Part shown: piece after piece, positions 26,287 through 34,547 of the stretch
How positions within the stretch are numbered: position 1 is the first letter of the stretch
Layout of the letters: each line of letters starts with the position of its first letter
Source: Mariniblastus fucicola
GTDB taxonomy: Bacteria; Planctomycetota; Planctomycetia; Pirellulales; Pirellulaceae
Reading direction: 5' to 3'
DNA length: 64,000 nucleotides
Assembly: GCF_008087665.1 (NCBI RefSeq)
Contig: NZ_CP042912.1
Location: 930,001 to 994,000 of the forward strand
The notes under the pieces: model-generated
What the model was told of the DNA's origin: nothing
Seen by the model: the letters and a program-made list of their open reading frames with translations, nothing else
Databases searched by the model: none
Translations under genes and position numbers: made by a program

Positions 26287-29200
26287 TCAGACGATGTTTC
26301 CGTACCGGTGAGTCGTCTCGGTGACCGATTGCTCTCTGAGCAACTTCAGCAATTCAATCCGTCCATTCGATAAAACGCGGGACGAAAGTGGGATGTTCCG
26401 CTCGACGAGGGCCGCGCGGACCTGATCCTTCGGCGGTTCCCCCAACCAAGTGACGGATCCGAATTGCAATTTAGTCAGTCCTGAGCCAAATTCATCGCTC
26501 GACTCTCGCGTCCAGGAATCGGTAAACGAGTCTGGCAGCGGAGCGAGTTCACAGGATTCGTCGACGCTCACCATCAGCTTCACTTTCGAGGTCTGGCAAG
26601 CAACGCCCAGTTTCAAAATCGCATCGGAAGTTGATTCATCCACTGACTCAACTCGCACCAAATGCCATGGCCGATTGCGATATCGAAACTCGTTGGTTTC
26701 GCCATGGATCTGTGAAGGATCGTGCGACTTTGCAAACTCCCGATTCCACCAGTACTGCATGCTCTCCGCCGCAGCGAGAATTCTCTCCTGTTGCTGATCG
26801 TCGTCGCTGCATGCGCGTTTGATAAAGTCCGTGATCGATTGCGAAGTACGTTCCCGCAGCTGAGGGCTTTCGGTTTCAGTCCATTCGCAGAACAGGCTCA
26901 CGTAGTTCGGGCCGCCGGCTTTGGAGCCCGGGCCAATGCAAGAATTCTTCCATCCACCGAAAGGCTGACGTTGCACGATCGCGCCCGTTGTCGGACGGTT
27001 GATGTACGCGTTGCCGACTTCAACTTTTTCACGCCACAGGTCAATCTCTTTCGGATCGAGCGAGTGAATGCCGCCGGTCAAACCGAACTCGCTGGAGTTC
27101 TGAATCTCGATTGCTTCTTCAACCGTCGTGACACGAATCAATCCCAGCACGGGTCCAAAACATTCCGTCCGGTGATACCAGCTACCGGGTTGGACGCCGA
27201 TGCGAATTCCCGGACTCCACAGGCATGGATTGCCATCGACGATTTTTGGTTCCAGCAACCACTCTTCGCCCGCATCCAGTTCCGTCAGTCCTTTTGCCAG
27301 TTCCGGCCCCGGTTCACGAATGACTGGAGTCACGATCGACGCAGCGTTCCATGGAACTCCGACTTTCAAACTCGATGCCGCGTCGACAAGCTGCTGTCGA
27401 AACTTTGGGCTGTCGTAGACTTCGTCGTCGACCAACGCCAGGCTGCTGGCCGAGCATTTTTGTCCCGCGTGGCCGAACGCTCCTTTGACGAGATCCTTGA
27501 TGGCCAGGTCCAGGTCTGCAGAAGAAGAAATGACCAAACAGTTCTTGCCGCTGGTTTCAGCCAGCAGATTCAAGTCCGGTCGCCAGCTCTGGAAAAGCTT
27601 GGCTGTCTGGATGCTCCCGGTGAGCACGACCGCCGCAACGCGAGGATCGGACAGCAATTTCTTTCCAACAGGCCCGTCCTCCATCGGAATGAACTGCAGC
27701 ACATCTTTGGGCACTCCGGCACGCCAGAGTTGATTCACCATCGTCCAGGCCGTCAGCACTGACTCGCCCGCCGGTTTCAGAATCACTGAGTTCCCAGCCA
27801 TCAAGGCTGCCAAAACTCCGCCGCAAGGAATCGCGAACGGGAAATTCCACGGAGGCGTGACGACGACGACTCCGATTGCTTTCGCCTGAGTACCATCAAA
27901 CCAGCCTTCGGCTTCCAGGCTGCCAGCGTAGTAGTTCGCGAAATCGATGGCTTCGCTGACTTCCACATCCGACTCCTGAATCGCTTTCCCGGCTTCGAAC
28001 AGCATGCTGCCAATTGATTCAGCGCGTCCCTTGGCGACTTCAACAGCGACTTGCCGCAGAATATGACTGCGATGAGCGAGCCCCTGGGCTTCCCAGTTTT
28101 TTTGTGCTTCCACTGCGACGTTCAGTGCATTTTCCACGTGAGCGGCCGTCGCTTCGGCGTACCGATAGACGATCGCATCTGGTTTGGACGGGTCGTGACC
28201 TTCGCCCGTCAGTGGTTCGAGGATTTGCTGTTGGCCAACGCAAATGGGAATTGGCTCAATCGATTTGTCTTTCCACTGCCGAACGATCTCGCTGGCCCAT
28301 TCTCGGTTCGCCGGAAGTGAAAAATCTGTATCGTCCGCGTTGTGAAACTCCGAACCGGGTGACGCGACTTCGAACGTCTCACGACTTCGGTCCTGAGTTC
28401 GATTGGGTTGCGATGAAAGTTGATCGCTTTGCGAAAGTTGAACGGCCTCTCGAAACGCCGCAGCCTGGCGGTTCCACTCCTGCGATCCTTTTTCCAACGC
28501 GAACAATGCGCCCAGAAAACTGCCCGGAGCCGTGTTCTCATCCAGTCGCCTGACAAGGTACGCCACCGCGGCTTCAAATTCCGAATCCAGCACGACAGGA
28601 GCGTAAAGCAGCATATCGCCCGACCGCTGGAGCACTTCTGTGGCCTGGGCGTTGGCCATTCCTTCGAGCATTTCGAACTCGACGAAAGATTGCACTTCAC
28701 GCCGCTCACGCAACAGCAAGCCAAACGCGATGTCGAACAGGTTGTGGCTACCGATTCCGATTTGAACAACCTTGGCGTTTTCCGGCCGAGTCGCAAACTC
28801 AAGCATCCGTTTGAAGTTCGCATCGGATTCGAGTTTGCTTCGGTAAGGAGCCTGTGGCCAGTCGTGCATCGAAGCATCGACCTGTTCCATCGCCAGGTTG
28901 GCTCCTTTGACGATTCGAACCTTGATCCGTCCGCCGGACCGCGAGTGACGTTCCCTCGCCCACTGCGTCAGCGACTGTAGGACTTCGAACGAGTCCGGCA
29001 AATAGGCCTGAAGTACGATTCCAGCCATCATCGATTCGAACTCGGGCTCGTCCAAAACCGACTTGAAAATGTCGACCGTCAAATGCAGGTCTCGATACTC
29101 TTCCATGTCGAGATTGACGAACTTTGGTTGATCCTCATTCACGCCACCGATTGCGGCCCGGTACAGTTCACGCAGCCGCGGTTTGATCATCTCCTTTGTT

Positions 29201-29796
29201 TGCTCGTACCCGGTCAGCGAGATTTGGCTGCAGATCGAAGACAGCTTCACCGAAATATAATTGACGCCCGGTTCGGTCATTCGCGAGATGTTGTCCCGCA
29301 GTCGACGGTCGGCCTCATGGTCGCCGAGGACCGCTTCGCCCAACTGGTTGAAGTTGACTCGCATCCCGGACGATTTTCGCTGAGCCAGATATTTTGCGAA
29401 CTTGTCTTTCGCCGCCGAAATAATCACGTGAGCACTGTCTTTGCGAATCTTGGATGTCACCTTTGGCATGATGAAGCCCGGCATCCATCCAGCGACACGG
29501 TTGCCCAATCGAACCGCCAGCCGATCCACGAAAGAGAAATACTTTGGGACTCCGTACTCTTCGATCAACGTTCCCATCCGTTTCGCGGCGCGCTCGGTGC
29601 CGATCATTCGCAACACCTGATCCGCCATCGCCATCGTGAACTTTTTGCCGTCGGCGTCGTTCATCATTCGAGCCATCATCGCGGAACGTTGACGTTCAGC
29701 TGATGATTCGTGTTTGCGTGACTGCTCAAGAATTTCAGCAGCAAGTTTGATCGCATCTTCGCTGACGGCGAGTAAATCCAGTTCTGTTTTTTGCAT
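26287..29796 (-). CDS. putA: Bifunctional proline dehydrogenase / P5C (glutamate semialdehyde) dehydrogenase PutA
   Basis: 1,169 residues. It oxidises proline to glutamate in two steps, with FAD then NAD. The proline dehydrogenase barrel spans about 110-450, with GRIKVRIVKGANLAMEQ and a FVEFEMLEGMA strand. The aldehyde dehydrogenase part spans about 515-1000: VVVTPPWNFPFAIPCGGVLA, VVLTGSIQTAKLFQSW, AETSGKNCLVIS and the catalytic Cys781 in GHAGQKCSASS. The N-terminus has no ribbon-helix-helix DNA-binding domain, so it is the bifunctional, not the autoregulating trifunctional, type. The last 160 residues form an extra domain. No proline permease is adjacent. Confidence 0.95.
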   Translation of the reverse strand: MQKTELDLLAVSEDAIKLAAEILEQSRKHESSAERQRSAMMARMMNDADGKKFTMAMADQVLRMIGTERAAKRMGTLIEEYGVPKYFSFVDRLAVRLGNRVAGWMPGFIMPKVTSKIRKDSAHVIISAAKDKFAKYLAQRKSSGMRVNFNQLGEAVLGDHEADRRLRDNISRMTEPGVNYISVKLSSICSQISLTGYEQTKEMIKPRLRELYRAAIGGVNEDQPKFVNLDMEEYRDLHLTVDIFKSVLDEPEFESMMAGIVLQAYLPDSFEVLQSLTQWARERHSRSGGRIKVRIVKGANLAMEQVDASMHDWPQAPYRSKLESDANFKRMLEFATRPENAKVVQIGIGSHNLFDIAFGLLLRERREVQSFVEFEMLEGMANAQATEVLQRSGDMLLYAPVVLDSEFEAAVAYLVRRLDENTAPGSFLGALFALEKGSQEWNRQAAAFREAVQLSQSDQLSSQPNRTQDRSRETFEVASPGSEFHNADDTDFSLPANREWASEIVRQWKDKSIEPIPICVGQQQILEPLTGEGHDPSKPDAIVYRYAEATAAHVENALNVAVEAQKNWEAQGLAHRSHILRQVAVEVAKGRAESIGSMLFEAGKAIQESDVEVSEAIDFANYYAGSLEAEGWFDGTQAKAIGVVVVTPPWNFPFAIPCGGVLAALMAGNSVILKPAGESVLTAWTMVNQLWRAGVPKDVLQFIPMEDGPVGKKLLSDPRVAAVVLTGSIQTAKLFQSWRPDLNLLAETSGKNCLVISSSADLDLAIKDLVKGAFGHAGQKCSASSLALVDDEVYDSPKFRQQLVDAASSLKVGVPWNAASIVTPVIREPGPELAKGLTELDAGEEWLLEPKIVDGNPCLWSPGIRIGVQPGSWYHRTECFGPVLGLIRVTTVEEAIEIQNSSEFGLTGGIHSLDPKEIDLWREKVEVGNAYINRPTTGAIVQRQPFGGWKNSCIGPGSKAGGPNYVSLFCEWTETESPQLRERTSQSITDFIKRACSDDDQQQERILAAAESMQYWWNREFAKSHDPSQIHGETNEFRYRNRPWHLVRVESVDESTSDAILKLGVACQTSKVKLMVSVDESCELAPLPDSFTDSWTRESSDEFGSGLTKLQFGSVTWLGEPPKDQVRAALVERNIPLSSRVLSNGRIELLKLLREQSVTETTHRYGNIV

Positions 29797-30121
29797 CGCG
29801 TTCAGGATTCCTGGTTGTCCGAGACGAGGTCCATGTGTTTTCAGTTTGCAGCCCGGACGACGGAGTTGCCCTGTCCCGCATTGCCAACACGAAAATTGCC
29901 AACTCGAATTCTAATCCGCGATCTGGAACGCGAATACGGCCCGAATATGGCTTAGTTGTGCATTTATCGTTGCAATCCCGACATCAGTTTCATTCAAACT
30001 TTCTCCCGCAGATGTTTCATTTTTTCAACATCGGGCATGGAGGGTTCGGGTTCGCCCACAAACGGTCACTTATGTTTCCCTGCGTTTTTCTAACGACGAG
30101 ACGAACACTCAGGGCGACCTC
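29797..30121. other. Divergent intergenic region between putA and the spermidine-synthase-like gene
   Basis: 325 bp with no gene that I can support. It must carry promoters in both directions; no strong match to a known promoter class or operator stands out. Confidence 0.35.
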
Positions 30122-32323
30122 ATGCAAGGCTTCAGCAAATTTTTTCGGCGAACAAACCTGAACCGGTCATTGTTCGTGGTTAGCGTACTCGGGCTCTTCG
30201 TTGAGCTGCTTTTGATCCGTTGGATTTCAACCGAGATTCGCATCTTTGCCTATCTGCAGAACACGGTCCTGATCGTCTGCTTTCTCGGCCTTGGAGTGGG
30301 GTGCTTCACCAGCAACAAGCCCGCCAAAATCGGAAACGCGATTCGAGCCTTGCTCATTTTGACGTGCCTGTTGGCCATTCCGTTTACGCGAACCATGCTC
30401 TCGAACATCACCGAGCAACTGGGCGTCCTCTCGGATTTGGTGATCTGGTACGAAAGTGGATTTATGTCCACGTTTGAAAAAACAGTCAGCGTTTGCTCCG
30501 GCCTGGTCCTTACGATGGGCCTGATGATTCTTCTTTGGGAGATCTTCGTTCCGGTCGGACGCATGCTTGGAAAACTGATGAATCGGCACCCGAACACGAT
30601 CGCCGCCTACTCGATCAACATCGCGGGCTCAATGGCCGGCATTGGTCTGTTTGTCCTGTTGAGCGCGTTTTACCTTTCGCCCGTCGTGTGGTTCATCGTT
30701 GCTGCGGTCCTGTTTGTGATCCTGTTGGGATTCCGCCCCAAGCACTACACAAATCTCGGACTGGTTGGCGCTGTTGTTGTCGCTGCGATGGTCGCAAACT
30801 ACGATTCCCAGTCGATCGAAACCGTCTGGTCGCCATACCAAAAACTTACTCTTTCGACAGAACAACATCCAACGCTCGAAGGCAAATACCTGATCAACGT
30901 CAACAACTGTGGCTATCAGGGGATCATCGACCTCAGTGATGATGCCGTCGCCGCGAGCACCAGAATTGAAGCGGAACGCAAGGGATACAGTCAGTACGAT
31001 CTTCCGCTAATGTTCCAGCCCGATCCGGGAAATGTTCTGATCGTTGGAGCAGGTTCAGGTAACGACGTTTCGGGTGCTCTGAGAAACGGAGCACGCAGTG
31101 TGACGGCCGTCGAGATTGATCCGGCCATTATCGAAATGGGTCGCAAATATCATCCAGAACAGCCCTACCAGTCGGACAAGGTCACAGTCGTCAACGATGA
31201 CGCTCGCAGTTTTTTCGCTTCGACAGACAAGAAGTTTGACCTGATCATCTTCGGGCTGCTCGACTCGCACACAACGAATTCAATGAACAACGCGAGACTC
31301 GATCACTACGTTTACACTCGACAAAGCATCGAGCGAGCCAAGTCATTGCTGACTGACAACGGCGTAATCTGCTTGAGCTTTGAGGCTCGAAAGACTTTCA
31401 TCTCGGATCGAATCGCACGCTGTATCCATGAAGTGTTCGGTTGGGAGCCGATTGTGTTCCGCGTTCCTCAGGACGCCAGCGGTTGGGGCGGAGTCATGTT
31501 CCTGACCGGCAACAAAGGCGTCATTGAGCAATCGTTCGCCCAGAACGCAAAATTGGAAGGCCTCGTCGAGCAGTGGCAGAGCGAATGCCCGATCGAACTC
31601 ACCGGACAAACACCAGTTGCAACGGATGATTGGCCGTACCTGTACCTGGAATCTGCCCGCGTTCCCGTGCTCTACCTCTTCCTGCCTGCCGCGATGTTGT
31701 GCTTGCTGGGCTATGGAAAGTGGCGAATTCGAACGCCAATCATCGTCGGAAAGTGGAACGCGTCGCACTGGCATTTCTTCTTCCTTGGTGCCGCTTTCCT
31801 GCTGCTGGAAGTTCAAAACATCAGCAAAGCCGCGGTTGTGCTGGGCAACACATGGTTGGTCAACGCAGTTATCATCGGCGGCATTCTGACGATGATCCTG
31901 ATTGCCAACTTGATCGAAATCAAATGGCCTCAGAAACTGCCGACCAGCTACGCATGGACACTGCTGATTGGAACCTGTCTGGCACTTTTCTTTATTGATA
32001 TTTCAAGCTTTGCGTTCCTGCCGTATCTGGCTAAATCTGTGATCGTTGGAACGCTGACGACACTGCCAATGTTGTTTAGCGGCATCATCTTTATTCGATC
32101 GTTCACCGAGGTGAAGCGAAAGAACGAAGCCCTCGGAGCCAACCTGATTGGTTCGATCGTCGGCGGAGTGCTGCAGTCGATCACGTTTGTGATCGGGATC
32201 AAGGCTTTGCTGTTGGTCGTTGCTATGCTGTACCTCGCGGCACGGTTCTCCAATATGCTTGGCGATGGCATCGCCCTGCCCTCTGGTCGACGCAGCTGGT
32301 TTTCCAAAGCTGTCGCGAACTAG
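30122..32323 (+). CDS. Membrane-embedded spermidine synthase-like methyltransferase-fold protein
   Basis: 733 residues. The first 230 hold about seven hydrophobic helices (FVVSVLGLFVELLLIRWIST onward), then a Rossmann domain: VLIVGAGSGNDVSGALRNGA (nucleotide loop), VTAVEIDPAIIEMGRKYHP (acidic end of strand 2), VVNDDARSFFAS and FDLIIFGLLDSHT. About six further helices follow (from about 515). This layout is known for fused polyamine-synthase-like proteins of unknown activity. The aminopropyltransferase Asp position reads as LLDSHT, so true spermidine synthesis is uncertain. It diverges from putA; the speA gene is 30 kb away. Confidence 0.82.
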   Translation: MQGFSKFFRRTNLNRSLFVVSVLGLFVELLLIRWISTEIRIFAYLQNTVLIVCFLGLGVGCFTSNKPAKIGNAIRALLILTCLLAIPFTRTMLSNITEQLGVLSDLVIWYESGFMSTFEKTVSVCSGLVLTMGLMILLWEIFVPVGRMLGKLMNRHPNTIAAYSINIAGSMAGIGLFVLLSAFYLSPVVWFIVAAVLFVILLGFRPKHYTNLGLVGAVVVAAMVANYDSQSIETVWSPYQKLTLSTEQHPTLEGKYLINVNNCGYQGIIDLSDDAVAASTRIEAERKGYSQYDLPLMFQPDPGNVLIVGAGSGNDVSGALRNGARSVTAVEIDPAIIEMGRKYHPEQPYQSDKVTVVNDDARSFFASTDKKFDLIIFGLLDSHTTNSMNNARLDHYVYTRQSIERAKSLLTDNGVICLSFEARKTFISDRIARCIHEVFGWEPIVFRVPQDASGWGGVMFLTGNKGVIEQSFAQNAKLEGLVEQWQSECPIELTGQTPVATDDWPYLYLESARVPVLYLFLPAAMLCLLGYGKWRIRTPIIVGKWNASHWHFFFLGAAFLLLEVQNISKAAVVLGNTWLVNAVIIGGILTMILIANLIEIKWPQKLPTSYAWTLLIGTCLALFFIDISSFAFLPYLAKSVIVGTLTTLPMLFSGIIFIRSFTEVKRKNEALGANLIGSIVGGVLQSITFVIGIKALLLVVAMLYLAARFSNMLGDGIALPSGRRSWFSKAVAN

Positions 32324-32324
32324 A

Positions 32325-32367
32325 GCCCGCGCAAGAGTTTGTGGCTTTGACACGCGGGCATCTTGCG
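32325..32367 (+). other. Interlocking inverted repeats after the stop codon (possible pseudoknot)
   Basis: GCCCGCG (32325-32331) pairs with CGCGGGC (32353-32359), and the overlapping CGCAAGA (32330-32336) pairs with TCTTGCG (32361-32367). The two stems interlock rather than nest, apart from a 2-nt overlap, which is an H-type pseudoknot topology. It lacks a T-run. Confidence 0.35.
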
Positions 32368-32624
32368 AATGAGTCATTGGACTTGCTGACTCGAACGCTT
32401 GCGGTTGTGTTAGATTCTGCATTGAAAAACAAGCCGCTGCACTGAACTGCACGGCCGTGTTGCGTCGACGCGACACATTTTGCCGATCCCGAAATTGTGC
32501 TGAATTAGTCGGATGACAAAATTGCGCCCGCTCATACCTGTGCGATGCCAGCGGAAAAACGCACGTGCCTTGCGATGTGAATTTCAGGCGGCAAAAACCG
32601 GTGTGAAAGTCGTTTGGTTCCGCT

Positions 32625-32641
32625 TTGGCACGCCAATTGCT
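32625..32641 (+). promoter_or_regulatory. Sigma-54 (RpoN) promoter of the hsp20 gene
   Basis: TTGGCACGCCAATTGCT matches the -24/-12 consensus YTGGCACG-N4-TTGCW, with GG and GC exactly 12 bp apart. Transcription should begin near 32652, giving a leader of about 82 nt. Sigma-54 promoters need an enhancer-binding activator; its sites are not identified. Confidence 0.85.
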
Positions 32642-32670
32642 TTTCCCGAGGGTGACTATTTTGAAATGAT

Positions 32671-32728
32671 CTGACATGCCAAGGCTGCGGAAGTCTCCGC
32701 ATCGGATGTCAGTAGCCTTACGGGAGAC
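32671..32728 (+). promoter_or_regulatory. Structured hsp20 leader, possible thermosensor
   Basis: Two nested stems are visible: CTGACAT (32671-32677) with ATGTCAG (32706-32712), and TGCGGA / TCCGCA around a 4-nt loop inside it. An alternative pairing puts GTCTCC (32693-32698) against GGAGAC (32723-32728), which covers the Shine-Dalgarno GGGAG (32722-32726) located 7 nt before the ATG. Such a switch resembles RNA thermometers of small heat-shock genes; it is inference only. Confidence 0.4.
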
Positions 32729-32733
32729 AGCAA

Positions 32734-33165
32734 ATGAAATCGTCTACAAATAACAATCGTCTTGGTGATCTTCAGGTCGACTTCGAGAACCTTTTCGATC
32801 ACTTTTTCGGCAATCAGCAAACGTCTCAAGGATGCAAACTCATTCCACCTGCCAACGTTACAGAATCGGATACGGGGTTCTCTCTGGTGATGGAATTGCC
32901 AGGTGTTTCGGCCGATGATGTGTCGATCGAAATGAAAGAAAATCTTCTGGTTGTGCATGGCAAGAAAGTCGTCGATAAACCTGGCGAGGGCCAGCGACTT
33001 GCCAAGTCCGAGCGTCGTGGTGGCGCGTTCGCGAGAAAGTTCGAGTTTGCATCGCAGATTGATGCCGACGGGATCTCTGCGGAGTTCAAGGACGGCCTGC
33101 TTTCGATCGAGTTGCCGAAGTCAGAGAAAGTTCTGCCTCGAAAAATCGAGATTCGTACCTCGTAG
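32734..33165 (+). CDS. Hsp20/alpha-crystallin small heat-shock protein
   Basis: 143 residues, normal for the family. The alpha-crystallin domain (about 40-140) shows TGFSLVMELPGVSADDVSIE, ENLLVVHGKKVV, GAFARKFEFASQID and the conserved end AEFKDGLLSIELPKSEK, equivalent to A-x-x-x-n-GVL. The short C-terminal tail (VLPRKIEIRTS) holds an IEI-type motif used for oligomer contacts. It is an ATP-independent holdase for unfolding proteins. A good ribosome site (GGGAG) and a sigma-54 promoter precede it. It stands alone, not in an operon with GroES or DnaJ. Confidence 0.93.
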   Translation: MKSSTNNNRLGDLQVDFENLFDHFFGNQQTSQGCKLIPPANVTESDTGFSLVMELPGVSADDVSIEMKENLLVVHGKKVVDKPGEGQRLAKSERRGGAFARKFEFASQIDADGISAEFKDGLLSIELPKSEKVLPRKIEIRTS

Positions 33166-33258
33166 TACAGCATCCGTCGTAGTGCGGCGTCCGCTTGAAT
33201 CCGATGTCACTGGGCTCCCATCGTGAGCCAGAGTCGTTTAACAATTTTCAGTAAGCGC

Positions 33259-33289
33259 AAGCGGTTGGGGATCTGATCCTCAGCCGCTT
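33259..33289 (+). terminator. Possible terminator hairpin after hsp20
   Basis: A 13-bp stem with two G-U pairs (arms 33259-33271 and 33277-33289, 5-nt loop). The 3' side lacks a proper T-run (TTGGCG), so it may only stabilise the transcript end. Confidence 0.35.
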
Positions 33290-33380
33290 TGGCGTTGCGG
33301 AATTCTCTGGTTGGGATTTTGCCTGGGATCCGTCATACTGTGAGACCTGTTTCCTGTTCGAAAACAATGGTCCAAGCGAT

Positions 33381-33800
33381 ATGACCTTCTCAAAGCTGGC
33401 AGTATTCTTAACTCTCGTAGCACTGACGATTTGCGCCGGGTGCGACTCGACCCAATCGTCCGCCAAACTGGATCGCGACGTTGGAACGGTTGCTCTGGAA
33501 ATCGATTTTGGTGGCGAGAAACGTTCCAAGTCAATCGACGTCGTTTGCTCACCTGATTCGACCGTGCTTTCGACGTTGCAGAGAGCGGAGAACACTGGCG
33601 AGCTGAAAATCGAATTCAGCGGTTCCGGTGAAACAGCTTTTGTTAACTCAATCGATGGCGTCAAGAACGACGGCGACGGTAGTAATTGGACTTATCGAGT
33701 CAACGACGATTTGGGAGACAAGAGCGCCGGCGTGTTTCCGGTGGGACCGGGTGACAGAATTTCATGGACTTTCGGGGCCAAACCCGAAGAACTGGACTGA
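33381..33800 (+). CDS. DUF4430-type lipoprotein (transcobalamin C-terminal-like)
   Basis: 139 residues. LTICAGC at residues 16-22 is a lipobox, so the mature protein starts at the Cys and is lipid-anchored. The rest fits the DUF4430 pattern: an early strand pair with VALEIDFGG, a middle STVLSTLQRAEN, then FVNSIDGVKNDGDGSNWTYR followed by VNDDLGDKSAGVFPVGPGDR and ISWTFG. This domain is homologous to the C-terminal domain of animal transcobalamin and is known in bacteria near cobalamin transporters. It lies 77 bp before a DUF6580-like membrane protein on the same strand, so they may work together. The cobalamin link is inference. Confidence 0.75.
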   Translation: MTFSKLAVFLTLVALTICAGCDSTQSSAKLDRDVGTVALEIDFGGEKRSKSIDVVCSPDSTVLSTLQRAENTGELKIEFSGSGETAFVNSIDGVKNDGDGSNWTYRVNDDLGDKSAGVFPVGPGDRISWTFGAKPEELD

Positions 33801-33877
33801 CAGTTTTCGATTTTTGTCTACGAACGCCGCGAATTCTGGTTTATCATTCGCGAAATCAATTTAACTGAGACATCGCT

Positions 33878-34465
33878 ATGAAACGCCCTGAAAATATTCT
33901 CCGAGACTCGCTCATCCTTCTGCTGCTGGTCGCAGTTGGAATTGGTAGCCGTTTTGTTCTGGCTGATCTGCCTAATTTTAAACCAGTCGCAGCAATCGTT
34001 CTGTTCGCTGCGTTTGCGTTTCGCAGTTACCTTGTTGCAGGCTTGGCGTTGGTGTCAGTAATGCTGGTCAGCAACAGTGGACTTGATCATTGCCCGTGGC
34101 AAGTGACGCTTGGCGTTGTCGGCGGACTGGGAGTCGCAGCGCTACTTGGTGTGCGGTTGGGCGGCATGTTCAAAGACGGCCGCGCGGTTTCGGATCGACC
34201 GGTTAAAGCACTGACTCAATTTCTGGGATCTGTGTTTGCCATGTCGCTGGCGTTCTTTTTGATCTCCAATTTTTCCGTTTGGTCGATGGGACAATGGTAC
34301 CCGGTTTCTTTGAGCGGATTGGCTCAATGTTTCACGGCGGCGATCCCGTTCTTCAAGTACACGCTTGGAGGCGACATGATGTTTGCAACAGGCGTGTTTG
34401 CTGTTTGGTACGCAGTTGAGTGTCGAACCGTTGCTCTGCCGACAATTGGTAGCCAGTCCGTTTAG
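33878..34465 (+). CDS. DUF6580-like integral membrane protein (possible ECF substrate-binding subunit)
   Basis: 195 residues with about five or six hydrophobic helices. LPNFKPVAAIVLFAAFAFRS at residues 30-49 is the conserved opening of DUF6580-like families (NF-PVAA-ALF). Trp and His residues in GLDHCPWQVTL and a final FKYTLGGDMMFATGVFAVW are visible. Membrane topology is like S components of energy-coupling-factor vitamin transporters; its lipoprotein neighbour supports a solute-uptake role. No ECF ATPase or T component is adjacent. A DUF match would need a profile search. Confidence 0.7.
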   Translation: MKRPENILRDSLILLLLVAVGIGSRFVLADLPNFKPVAAIVLFAAFAFRSYLVAGLALVSVMLVSNSGLDHCPWQVTLGVVGGLGVAALLGVRLGGMFKDGRAVSDRPVKALTQFLGSVFAMSLAFFLISNFSVWSMGQWYPVSLSGLAQCFTAAIPFFKYTLGGDMMFATGVFAVWYAVECRTVALPTIGSQSV

Positions 34466-34547
34466 TCGCTGGCTTTCGCGGTGGAAACGTGCTGAATTCC
34501 GAGTGCCGAAAAGCTGGGCGCCAAGTGCCAGTCGCCGCGCGAATCGC

